A DNA stretch of 64,000 nt, taken from assembly GCF_036711975.1 (NCBI RefSeq), contig NC_091971.1, forward strand, positions 30,077,501-30,141,500, in the 5' to 3' direction. Below are positions 45,851 through 57,564 of this stretch, piece after piece; position 1 is the stretch's first letter, and the number at the start of each line of letters is the position of its first letter. The DNA is from Onthophagus taurus (lineage: Eukaryota > Arthropoda > Insecta > Coleoptera > Scarabaeidae). The position numbers and the translations under genes are program-made. The notes beneath the pieces were generated by a model. It ran no database searches. It was not told the DNA's origin and saw only the letters and a list, made by a program, of their open reading frames with translations.

Positions 45851-48470
45851 GATTTAGATTATTTAAATATTTTTATTTGTTGTGTACCTTTCATAACTCT
45901 TCTTTCAATATAAGTGTTTCATATTGGATTTTATTGTTCTTTTCCTTGAAAGGTTTCTTTGGGACTTAGCTTCGGGAAGAGACCGTTGGTAGAAAAAGTA
46001 AGTTCGTGGTACCATTTCTATTAACATCTGAACTCCTCCGTCTACATACCAACAAGTGTTGTCCTTTGTAATCTCCTCAGTACTTCCTATTGTCTGTTAT
46101 TTTTATGTATTTGAATAGTCGTTCTTTGTAAACATACGATAAATAAAGAAATTACAACCATTTTTAAAAAATGTTATATTTTCCATTTTAATTCAATTTC
46201 GTAATAATGGCCAAAACATCGAATTGCTTATTAAATCAATTTCCCATTACATTGTTTTTACGATGATTCAAATCGATAAAAAGTTTTTAATTTATTTTAA
46301 ATTAATACTGGAATATTTCAATAATCCTGTAGTATCTGTCATCTATCATAAATGTTACGAGTGGATATTCGATGGTTATTGGTACGTTTATGAACCCATA
46401 TTTATTGTATAGGCATTCGAAATTGGAAACTTATGCATGAAACGTGACCTAATCGACAGTTATCGGGAAATTCGCCTCGTTTGTTGGTGAATTTACAACT
46501 AGTTAATAATATCTACAAACTAAGATAAAATGAAAGGTAAATTAATTATTTTTTTTATCGAATCATTTTTAATCCGGAATATAAATGTTAAAACTGAAAA
46601 GACGTTTCAATCTAAAGGTAATAAAAGAGGATTAACTGCCTCGTCCCCTTCATTTGTAAGATGTCGTCGGGTCAATGCGTTAAGAGGGATGCGTTATCAA
46701 TCATGTGTCGAAATAGAACTACTTGGGTTCAATCTCGCCTAAATGTAAAAAGTACCCAAAAAGAAACGGGTTTCGTCTTTCGTTTCAGTGATGAAAAGCG
46801 TGAAAAATTAGGATCTCCAGAGTTTACAATGGCTTAAGAAATTAATCAAGACGGATAAACGATTGTATCGGTTTGGTAAATAATAATGATGTGGATATTC
46901 TGGAAATAATTCACGGACGGGTTGCAATTTAGTTAACTTAATTGCGTCGACGCACCGCTCAAAATTGGTTTATCACTTAGCAAGTAAAATTAATTAGTTT
47001 GGTAATCCCGCTCTAGCTCAGTTTGCTAGTCCGGATAAACTTCGTTATCCCCTTTACCCGATGAAAGCTAAAACGTACAAAAGCGACTAGATATTTAATA
47101 GACAAGGAGCCTATTTTCATTGGTAGTTTTTATACGTTTTTAATTTTTAATTTGTTGTGATGATTTGAGAATTAATTTATTATCATTCTTTCTGGTGTTG
47201 ACTTTTTCAAAGTTGCAATTCATGGTGAACTTTCCACTGTCTCAAGTTTTAACACAATTTGCTTATAGGCTTTCCGGAACAATTAATACTCCCCGAGTTC
47301 TAAAATGTCCCCTCCTTAGTGAATTAACACAAAAACTTCTATCTTAAATAGCAGTAATTTTCGTATTTTTCCACATATTTTGAGTATCTAACATTAAATT
47401 AGAATTCAGTTGTCAATTTTTGTTAAAAAATGTCGCAATATCAGAGATGAGATTCAACTCAAAAAACGAAACCTCTATCAATCATATGGAGTCGAATGAC
47501 TTAGATTCGGTTACAGCAAAAAGTATAAAAAGAAGGGAGCTGAAAGCCATGAAAGATTGGATTCAGAGCGCCGCTTGTGGAGCTGCCAAACCGTTCGGAT
47601 TTTCGGGCGGCTTTAAACGGGAAATTAATTGACGACGTCGCGCCGCCGCGTCGACAGCTAAAGTCGAAAACCTCTTATTTAACTCGAAAAAATTAATATA
47701 TGATGTAAATTATATTAATTAATGCCGTTATCAGACACAAATCTTTATTGTTCATCAATCAGAGACCTAAATTTTTAAATAATTTATTGATTAACTTCAA
47801 TATTATCAATATTTTTTGATATTTAATTTATGAAGCAATTAATTGCCTTAGATTATAAAAATGTGATATAAATATATAATAAATATGAATATATCACAAT
47901 CTTCAAAACTGTGCAAAATGGACGGCAAATGGAAATCGTCTTGGGGAAAGTAATGGTGTGAGTTGTTTTGCTGTGGAAATTCCAATATTTGTTAAAGCTG
48001 TTAGAATTGTTGAGAATATATTTCAATTGCTCCTAACAGTCATATCATATACCTGAACTTAAAATAAAAGTTCTTGAAAATTAATAATAGAAAAGAATTA
48101 TCTTTAATAAAATTTTGATGATTTAAGCAAGTTTTTTTAAATAATATATTAAAATCCCGATTTAATGCGATTTTTTGAAAATTTTGTGGAAATAATTGCT
48201 CTCTAGAATATCACTAGAACTAGCACTAGACCTAAAACTAGAAAATTTTGAAGAAATAACTTCGAAGTATATCTGGGTATGGGCCCAAACAATCGATTAA
48301 TAAATTGTCTTCAGATGGATCTTCCTAAATTGCCAATTCATATTTTTATACATCTATATGTAGTGGCAGGGGATGTTTCACTAAATGATCTGGTCCAGTT
48401 GATTTAACGAAGAAATTTATTTTAAATTTTCAAAATACCAAAATGAAACAAATGTAAAAATTATCTTAAT
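45851..48470. other. No gene recognised; partly GC-richer host-like DNA
   Basis: No supported coding frame. 46440-47060 and 47420-47720 are richer in GC and CpG than their surroundings; the 71-codon frame at 47420-47632 has no known motif and is probably chance. Possible regulatory DNA. Confidence 0.4.
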
Positions 48471-48474
48471 TCTA

Positions 48475-48960
48475 ATGTTTCGTCGTGGACATTGAGAAAT
48501 TCATCAACAAACTGATCTCTTTTGTTTTTTTTTTAACGTTCTTTATTCTAATTCTTATCTTTACTGGTGTAATCATTTTTCTGGTGCACCTGCAAGCTGT
48601 AACTATATATCCCGTAGCCTCCCTGCTCAACCCCAAAACCCACCTGCAATATCTGTCCTGGATTGTTTCCACCATCTTGTGTTCCTTCCACCCCCATATT
48701 TCCGCTCTATACATTATTACACTACTCACAAATCCATCAAACATTGTTTTCTTCCTGCATAAATCTTCTCCAAATGTTCGTTCCTCCAGCTACTTCGATA
48801 ATCTACTTGCCTTTCTATCTCTCTGTTTAATATGAGCCCCTACTCCATAAAGGTAAAACCCAAGTACCACATTAGAGAATTTTGTAATATTTCTCTTCAA
48901 CTGTCTCTTCAACATTCACTCCTAAATCCTTCCTGTCAACGTATTTATTAACGGATTTAT
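48475..48960 (-). mobile_element. LINE thumb/C-terminal fragment
   Basis: Minus-strand frame 48744-48472 reads FVSSVIMYRAEIWGWKE, then ETIQDRYCRWVLGLSREATG, the 'YGVEIWGW...IERVQERYFRWVLGL..ETPGY' block found in many insect LINE proteins; decayed upstream sequence reaches about 48960. No catalytic domain remains. Confidence 0.65.
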
Positions 48961-49790
48961 TAAATATTATTTTGTGATTCTGCACCCAATCAACGTTCGA
49001 GCAGCTCATCACGAGATAAGTCTTGACAAATGGGCTTTAATTTTTCCAAAACTTGTAAACTCAGCGGTGGACTTGACGATTTTATGCCACTTACACTAAC
49101 TGTCTCGGTCTTCCGGATAGTAGTAATGTGGCTTTTCATCTGTGGAACTTTTATAGTACTCTGCCCAAATTTCATTGTTCATATTTTTCACAAACTCGGT
49201 TCATTCTACTTTCTTGCAAAAATTTTTTGTATGAGAGTCAAGTATAACAAAGATTAATATAAAATACAGCAAATGTACTAAACTCGGTTTTTAAAGTATC
49301 AAGTAAAGGCGACTAACAATAAGACAATCGCTTGTACCTTCAGTGTTATACATATACTGCGTGAAAGAGTATACGTTTCATATCATAGAAAAAAAGAAAG
49401 AAACAAAGAAATTTCTTATCCTCCAAAAAAAAAGTGAATTTTTAAACCTCTACTAATTTGTGAATTACGAATTCTTAAAAATTAATTTGTAATCATGTTA
49501 CCAAGTTACTATGTAATATTAAAAAAAATCAATACATAATATTCTATAATTTAACACGTAATTTTTTTGACTCCTTAAGTAATTCTTAATTTTAAAAATA
49601 AAATTTTTTAGTCATACACAAAGACTATAAATTGATGTAAATGGTGTGAATTGGCCACGACGCGATCTTCAAAGCACTTGACTTCAATTAAATTAAGAAC
49701 AAGGACGAATTTTGTCTGAAGAGTCTGAATTTCAATTTATAGTATTAAGATTTTAAAATATTTTGAAAATATTCTGAAGATAAAGGAAGA
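48961..49790. other. No gene seen
   Basis: AT-rich, with short frames on both strands and no recognisable motif. Confidence 0.35.
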
Positions 49791-49799
49791 AAATTTACT

Positions 49800-51660
49800 A
49801 TTGCATTTTTCAAAATTGGATATTGAGACATCATACAGGTATCTGTCTTTTTGTCATCCACGATGCTTGGATCAAACAAAACATAAAATAGCAAAGTCTG
49901 AATTTGAGCAAATGGTTGCTTTAAGCACATATAGACCATCCTCATCTTCAGTTGAGTCCGATTTAGATATGGTCCTAAAAAAGATTCAAACGATTGGTGT
50001 CCTTATGGTGATTACCGTTAACTAAACACTTTTACAGTCCCTGATAAGTATCCTTTGCGGTAATTGCAATATTTCAATCTTCACATTCATAATTGTACCA
50101 TCTATTCGAAAATTGATCTGGTATGAGCCTATCATCAAATTCCTGTGGCTCCAGAAGATGTTTATAAAACTGTAGTTTACTATACCTTTCGGTCTTTTTG
50201 AATTTACACGAATGCCCGTTGGTTTACGTAATGTTATTCAAACCTTTCAACGTTTTATCAATGAAGTCACACTGATCTTCATTTTATTTTGGTCTACTTA
50301 GACGATATACTGATAGCCAGCTAACCAGAAGAGGACACCTTTCTCATTTAAAATTTCTTTTTAAACGACTAGATGATTTTGGCATAATACATATAAAACC
50401 TTCAAAATGCATTTGTGTCAATTCTATCGATTATTTAGTCTATAATGTTTCAGAAAAAGGTATTTTACTCTCTAATGAACGTATTAAGGTCGTTAGTAAT
50501 TTCCCAACTCCTAAAACTTTACAACAACTAGAATGATTTTTAGGAGTGATCAATTTTTATCATTGATTTGTTCCCAATTTTTCAAAATTTCTTCAACATT
50601 TACATTCCCTGGCAAAAATTTGAAGAATCTGAAAACAGTTTTTCTGAAGCTAAGACTTCTTTAGCGAATGCTATTTCTCTTGCCCATCTCGAAAATGCTC
50701 GCTTAAAGTTAACTTCAGATGATTCTAGTTCTTCTATTGGAGCAGTCTTAGAATAGACTATAAAAAAATTTTCTCAACCTCTTGCTTATTTTTAATACCA
50801 GCCCAAACAAAATATTCTACTTTTGATCGCGAATTACTGGCAATTTATGAAGCAATAAAATATTCGTCATTTCCTTTAAGGTTATGAATTTACACTATTT
50901 ATAGACTACAAGCATTTAATACATTCTATATTTTAACAAACAGAAAAATTGCTTAGATAATTGCGTTATTTAAATTATATAGCACAATTCACATCTGATA
51001 TTAGATATATTAAAGGAGAATCGAACGTTGTAGCTGATGCTTTATTTCGTTTAGATATTATTGCTGTTAACTTAGGTTATCCTGATGGTGAAATTTTAAA
51101 GTCAGAACAGAATAATTGTAATTCACAATTTCAATTTCTTCTAAACAAGCAAATTAATAAGACTGCAAAATTTATTTTACCACAACAGCAAATTTCACTT
51201 TCAAACATTAAACTTTGATGTGAAATTTCTCGTTCTCTACCACACATTTATATACCAATTTCATTACACTTTGCAATTTTTTCAAATTTCCATAATATTT
51301 TACATCCTGGAATCTTGTATCGCAAAATTTTGTAAAATCTAGGTTTTTCTAGTCAAGAATGAATTCCAATATTTATCATTGGGCGAAATCTTGTATCAAA
51401 TGTAAAACATCTAAAATAAACTAAAATAAAATAAAAATTGCGCTGCAGTCACGAATAAAAAACGCTGGAACAAGATGGGCAGAAGCGTATACTTTTTTGA
51501 ACATTAAATCTACTACTATTGCAAAAACCCTTTTAACTCATTATTTTTCACATTTTGGCATTTCTCACACTATATCATGTGGTCTAGATTTACAATTTGA
51601 ATCAGAACTGTGGGATTTTAATATCGACTTTCTTGATGAATGTTCCCATAAGAATGATTT
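49800..51660 (+). pseudogene. Ty3/gypsy pol relic (RT, RNase H, integrase start), no LTRs found
   Basis: Forward frames give HPRCLDQTKHKIAKSEFEQM and YRPSSSSVES (RT start, 49860-49960), FGLFEFTRMPVGLRNVIQTF (near 50195), EAKTSLANAISLAHLENARL and SSSSIGAVLE (RNase H start, 50640-50756), IAQFTSDIRYIKGESNVVAD (near 50985), an integrase zinc region with H...H and SCIKCKTSKI (near 51385), and RWAEAYTFLNIKSTTIAKTL (near 51475). Stops and shifts interrupt every domain. Both ends are lost. The next LINE begins about 100 bases downstream. Confidence 0.8.
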
Positions 51661-52583
51661 GGCTTGAGGGAATCTTTTAATACACCTTCTAAGGAATAGA
51701 ACACACAAATACGTGCATCGACAATATGTTTACAGGTATTATAAAAGAAAACTAACATAACAGTACACTGCAACTTCATATCTCGGATCACTATGGTCAG
51801 CTGATGCTAATAAAGGATCAGAGCCCAGATAGTACGTCAAAAGTGAAAATTATAACCTATAGAGAAATACATGAAAAATGCATCGACCTGTTTAAATCAG
51901 ATATTAAGAACGTAAACTGGGAATGTATATTCGTAATGGAAGGATCCGAAGAATGCTTAAACGCTTTTCATAGTGAATTTGAAAGGCTATGTAATAAAGC
52001 TTTCCCCATCAAAATCAAACATATAAGAGAAGGACAGAAAACATCCGATAAACTATCAAAAGACTTACAAAAAAAAACATTATTTGGATGTTTTAGGAAT
52101 GATAGCATCACATAGTAAAGATTCCCATTTATACACAACATATAAAAATTATAGACAAGAATACATCTCACTTATAGAACAGGAGAAGTCTCATAACATT
52201 ATAATGACAGAAGAAGCTGATAACAAACAAAAGCAATGTGGTCAATAATTAATAATGAGAGTTCAACCACTAGAAGACGAAAGAATAATCATAATGAAAG
52301 GGAATTAAATGCAGCAGGTTTTAGTGATTATGTAACCTGATGAGTATTTAAAAAATGTAAAAATGAGTTACATTTAACTCATGCTATTTTGAGAAAAGAA
52401 ATGCAATTGAAATATAAAAAATTATAAAGAAAATGAAAAATAAGAAAACCGTAGATGTTTTGACCTTACAGCTCGCGTAATAAAAGAAGTGGAGGTCGTA
52501 TTTCCGAAAATATTAAAAATTGCAAAAGTGGTTCCAATACACAAAAGAAACGAAATAAAATATGAAAACTTTCGCTGTGTCTA

Positions 52584-52670
52584 GGTGCACGCTAACGTGT
52601 ACGTAAATTAAAAAATTATATACACGCGAAACGTCATCACAGCTATGACGTCACGTTTAGCGTGCGTATA
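52584..52670. repeat. Left TIR of the Mutator-like element
   Basis: 87 bp, largely identical to the reverse complement of 56321-56407. It contains AAACGTCATCACAGC, also present in the other end. Confidence 0.9.
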
Positions 52671-53308
52671 CTGAATATTATTCGGTACACGTTAATCACT
52701 TGGAAGTTTTAAGCTTATATAAGTATTGTCTATTTCTTCTTACTAACTTAAGGTGATAATTTAATCATTTACTTTCAACAAAAGAGTATATTACATCGCA
52801 CCCCGGCGAGAATAGTCGCACTATCAAAAAATTATAAAAATTCATTCTTTGTTAATTTACAGTTTTTACGCATAACTCACAAAATAAATACTTTTCAGTT
52901 GTTCACCGCTTTTCCCATATGTAATAATAAAATTTCTGTCATATTTCTGTATCAGCAATAATAAATAGGTATAATTTTGTCGTAATAAATTATAAATAAT
53001 GTAAATAATACACATTTTATTTCAGTTTTTTAGAATAATTTATTACTTTTTCGTTTATTATTATTTTTTTCGTTTCTTTTCCGCTTTAAACCCACAACTG
53101 TTTGATCGCCACCTTCAGGTCTTCCCCGTACTTTAATTATTGTTGGTCATACTATATTACTTATCACTAAAAAACATTAGATTAAGTTATGATTATAAAT
53201 GCATATATTTGAAATATTACTACAATCTATCTTTTGTTCATTTTTATCAGTAAGTTCATCTCCATTGCTATTTGCTCCTTCATGTACATCTAAAACATAT
53301 TAAAATTG

Positions 53309-55215
53309 TTAATTATGATGGTATGTTGTAGCAGTTAGAGCACACAAACCAAGTGTGTTTGAGGTTGTTACATCTTTTAGCATAGTTAATTCATTATTGA
53401 CGTTAGATACCTCAGTCAAGTTGCATTGTTTAACATTTTTACTGCATTGAATTGTATTTCCAACAATAAAATTGTCGCCATCGATTAACTTAGCTACTAC
53501 TTTGCCTTCCCTCCAAGCCGTGTCTATTTTACCCAGTATTTTCATTTTATAGTTGAAAGAACTGCCACAAGATAAGCTAGCTAAATTTACCAGAGAATTT
53601 GTCACAAAAAGAGCTTCTTTTCTCTTCTGATTTACAGTCTGTATCTTTGGAACACTACCAAGTCTTACAGAAACCGGTTCCGTACAAATATTATCGACTC
53701 TCCCTTTGGTAACTCTTTGATGTTTTAAATAAAACTCTTTGGACCATCTTTCGCCGCATAAAGTTTTATCAAATAACTCCATTTTTTCCAATTTTCTAAC
53801 AGCAAAAATGTGTTTACAGGGTAGGAACATTGATATAAAGTTGATGCAAGTACATCGAATTGTTGAAACGTCATAATTGTTTCCATTTAATTCCACTCCA
53901 TATATATGTATCTTGCAAGCTTTCAAAGTCACTTTTACTTCTTTTGAGGCTACAATTTGAAACTGGACATATCGGCTGGCATAAGGTGTCAAATATTCTT
54001 CATACTTAAATTCGCAACTATCTTTACTAAACACCGTAATAGGCCTTGTTAATATTAAACGAGCTGTTCGGTTGTTTCTTTCACGTTCGTGAGAATACAA
54101 AAAAAAAATCTTTCACAAATTGCAAGAAGCTGCTGTTTTTCTTTACTACTTGCTTTATTTTGGCATTCATTGATTCCAACCTGTTGTTTGTTCTATTTAA
54201 CAAATTACCGTGACATATACTATAAACAGTCCATTCATGTCTTATATTATGAGAGTTTTTGTTGTAGTAGTTAATTAATGATTGTCAAGCGACCTCCTGC
54301 AGTAATTGATACATTTTCTCGTATTCTTCTTCACTTTGGTTATAAGCAAGACTCTCCAATAGTTTGAGAGCGTCAATTCTTTCCTGATTTGTGATATGCA
54401 TTTTTTCTTTAGATACTTCTCTCTTCATTGTCTTTAAAGTATGGAACAAACAAATATATACTTGGGCTTGAGAAAATATTTCTTTTATCACATTTCTTTG
54501 TAGTAGATCCTTATCACCCATGAAGCATTTTATTTGATTTTCACAATCAGAATTCTCTTCTTTAAAGGTGTTCAACAACCATGAAAATGTTTCTTTGTCC
54601 TCGTGCGCTGTTATAACAACTGCTACTATTTCACTTTGACCATTTCAATCCTCTACAATCATTATAAATACTGTAAATCCTATATTTAATAACTTGTAAG
54701 TACCATCTATTGACACAAATTCTGACCATGATTTCATTGCTCTTCTCATGGACTCAGTTGAAAAGTAGAGGGCTTTAAAATGATTTTCAGAATCATGTAA
54801 GATGTATTTGTTACATTCTGAAATATTTGATAAATCTTTTAATGTACTTAATTTTCCAGTTAAATTCAATATTTTTTGGTGAATCAGCTTTTTATTTCCA
54901 CGAACATCCAACAAACCCTCGACCATACATTTTTCATCAGAAGTTAATTTACGATTAGATGGTAAATGATTAAACACCACCAAAAAGTGATGGGTGTATA
55001 AGCAACATGGTTAGATAATATAAAATTATTGGATACACTATAAAATATACATAATCATGCCTACTTACTGATGACATATCATGATTTTCATGTTTCTCTA
55101 ATATAATTCTTTAATTTGTAGGCAATCACCTTCCTTAGTAACTCGAATTTTAATGATAACAGGACAATTCATCGTAAAAGTACTAAAACATCCATATAAA
55201 TAATGCACATTTAAT
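53309..55215 (-). pseudogene. MULE transposase pseudogene with FAR1-like N-terminus and SWIM zinc finger
   Basis: Minus strand: an N-terminal exon with CPVIIKIRVTKEGDCLQIKE (55195-55075), resembling the FAR1/FLYWCH DNA-binding fold, ends at a GTAAGT donor, but its acceptor looks mutated. The main part begins HLPSNRKLTSDEK (near 54965), has WSEFVSIDGTYKLL with the first catalytic Asp, FMGDKDLLQRN with the second, and VYICLFHTLKT (the MULE CxxH block). It ends with a SWIM finger, CTCINFISMFLPCKHI, near 53850-53800. A stop at 54645, another at 54285 and a shift in a run of ten T near 54100 are the main lesions; the rest is well kept. The family cuts and pastes its own element. Confidence 0.85.
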
Positions 55216-55299
55216 AATTGTGTTATATCAAACGCCGTTGACGATATGATAAATATACAGGATGAGTCAGAAAGAATGGGAAATCCGAATACCGGAGAT

Positions 55300-56126
55300 A
55301 CTAGACACTAAAATAAGATGATTTAACGTAACATCTCTGTCAGTGGTTTTCGAGGCATAGGGTGTAGAAAGTTAAATTCTTATTTCGAAATTTCTTGATA
55401 ATTTTGAAGGTTTTTGTACCATTAACATAAAATTTGGTAGTTCTATGTTTTCGAGCATGAGAAATACGAATTTGAAACTTGTTCTGTTATTGGTCGTAGA
55501 GGGCGCTAGATACACGCTGCTCGTTTGATAAATCAAATCATAAGTTTTTTGGCTCAACAGCTACGACCAATAAGAGCTGCAAATCACAAAGACCATTCAA
55601 TTTTACATAAAAAAGGTACTCTTATTGAAATTGTCTAAGTCTATCGGTTTTCGAATTATTTACTTTTAAATGTTTTAATGTATTTTTTGTTCTAAAATAT
55701 TTATTTTTTAACATAAGCAAAGTTGGGTTATTTTTCCGCTTATACACAGATATACAGATAACTTGGAAACCAGTAGACTTAGACAATGTAAGCAAGAGTA
55801 CCTTTTTTGTGCAGAATTGAAAACTCCTTCAGATTTCTGGTTCTAATTCACCATACCTCAACTGACAAAATAGTCATGACTTGATATCTCAAACGTACAG
55901 TGTGTATGTAGCGCCCTCTACGAATAATCACAAAACAAATATCAAATTCGTATTTCTCATGCTCGAAAACATCTAACTACCAAATTTTATGTTAATAGTA
56001 CAAAAACCTTCAAAATTATCAAGAAATTTCTAAATAAAAATTTAACTTTCAACACCCTGTGTATTAAAAACCACCGACATTTGTATAAGACATGTTAGGT
56101 TAAATCGTCATATTTTGATGTCTAGT
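55300..56126. repeat. Long foldback sequence with 350-bp inverted arms
   Basis: Arms 55300-55652 and 55766-56126 are inverted copies around a 113-nt loop. The best stretch matches over more than 50 bp with a single difference (near 55390-55440 and 55980-56030); the middle of each arm has diverged. Sequence outside the left arm starts TACAGGATGAG at 55256. It encodes nothing recognisable. A transcript would fold into a long hairpin. Confidence 0.85.
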
Positions 56127-56320
56127 GTGTACTGTTTCTCAGAAACAGAGTAACACATCACTTTATTAACTGAAGTGACATTACCTTGTGCTTTCCCGAG
56201 AAAATTCGACAATACCAACCTCAAAGTTATAAAGTTCTAACGTGCACCAAAAAATATTCAGATCGACAATACCAACCTCAAAATTATGAAGTTCTAACAT
56301 GCACCCCGAAAAATATTCCG

Positions 56321-56407
56321 TATGTACACGCTAAACGTGACATCATCGCTGTGATGACGTTTAGCGTGTACGTAATTTTTTGATTTACGTACACGTTAGC
56401 GTGTACC
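56321..56407. repeat. Right TIR of the Mutator-like element, with internal 15-bp palindrome arms
   Basis: GTACACGCTAAACGT (56324-56338) faces its perfect complement at 56357-56371 across 18 nt, inside the TIR. The outermost bases are GTTAGCGTGTACC, followed by TA. Confidence 0.9.
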
Positions 56408-57564
56408 TAAAAAAAAAAAATAGATTAATAAGCGTTTGGTAAACTATTTTGAAGACAAACTAATTCTCCATAACAGCCAGCATGGTTACAGAAGTGGTAG
56501 ATCAACAACTACTGCTATCATTAATCTAGTACAAGAAATAGTTGAGAAACATGATAACAATGAAAAGATTAAAATAGCTTGCTGCGACTTTAGTCGTGCT
56601 TTCGATACTGTGCACCACTGTATACTAATGCACAAACCTCATTTTTATGGCGTAATACGTTTACCACATGCTCTATTGGCTTCAAAACTTTCAAACCGAA
56701 AACAGGTTGTTAGCTGGTCTGAAACAAAGTCCAACATGAAGTCCTGTAAATATGGAATACCGCAAGCTATACTATTTGCTGCGTATGATCTACCTTTTTG
56801 TGGTTCATTTTGTGGATGATACAACATTTGTTGCAAGGGGAAGTTCCCACGATCGAGTTAGTGCCAAATTGGATATTATCAAATAGATTAAATATAAATA
56901 AGAACAAAACGCAGATGTTGAGTTTCTTCAACAAGAATGGTCAGGTAAAAACTATTAAATTCCTTGGAATAAATCTGGATTCAACATTGAACTCATATTC
57001 AAAACTTGTGTAATCGTCTTTCTAGGACCGTATATTTGATCCGAAGATTGATGTTAAGTACAGGCCAGGAAGCGGCAAGGAATGTGTATTTTGCCTGTTC
57101 CCACGCTATTGCGACATATGGACTGGCTGTATGGTACCCGCAGCAACCCGATTGTGTATACTGCATAAGCATTATATTCGTGCTTTGGAGAATTTAAAAG
57201 CCGGTAAATCTTGCAAACCAGCGTTTAAAAAATTAAAAATTTTGACGTTACCCAGTCTTTATGTGTTCACCTGTGTAAAATATGTCCATAAAAACCGAAG
57301 TGAGTTGAATGAACTTGCAAGAAATCATAGTTATAATACTCTAAACAGGGAAACTCTAGAAATACCTTTACATCGTTTAAGCGTTACCCACCAAAATATA
57401 AACTTACGGTCCTAAGTTTTATAATAAATTGCCAGCATCTCAAACTGAAGTAAATATAAAGAATTTTAGTCGTAATGTTAAGGATATGTTACTCGAAAAT
57501 AACTTTTATTCTTACGAGGAGTACCTGTCGTGCGAAGCTGTTAAGCTGTCTGTTCCATAACTTG

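Larger units (their letters stand above)
52584..56407 (-). mobile_element. Mutator-like (MULE, SWIM-type) DNA transposon with 87-bp TIRs
   Basis: Terminal inverted repeats at 52584-52670 and 56321-56407 start GGTGCACGCTAACGTGTACG and GGTACACGCTAACGTGTACG. The transposase relic is on the minus strand (53309-55215). The flanks are TA on each side; no longer duplication is seen, although MULEs usually make 8-10 bp ones. Each end contains repeated ACACGCTAAACGT-like motifs in both orientations, so each end can fold on itself. A long foldback sequence (55300-56126) lies between the gene and the right end. The element sits in a LINE, so it is younger than the LINE. Confidence 0.9.
51760..57560 (+). 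mobile_element. CR1/Jockey-type LINE interrupted by a Mutator-like transposon
   Basis: Left part (51760-52581): endonuclease end with ISDHYGQLML, linker VNWECIFVMEG and FHSEFERLCNKAFPIKIK (open 51804-52115), and RT start FPKILKIAKVVPIHKRNE near 52510. Right part (from 56410): RLVNYFEDKLILHNSQHGYR, IKIACCDFSRAFDTVHH and HFVDDTTFVAR with both catalytic Asp (56450-56840), then the thumb LGINLDSTLNS, LKILTLPSLYVFTCVKYVHK and a C-terminus ending near 57560. Frame changes occur near 56815, 56960 and 57130. The two parts are continuous once 52584-56407 is set aside, apart from a few residues of the RT. Confidence 0.8.

Noticed and set aside
47000..47060. tRNA-like phrase TAGCTCAGTTTGCTAG
   Set aside because: It resembles an A box, but there is no B box, no acceptor stem pairing and no anticodon arm.
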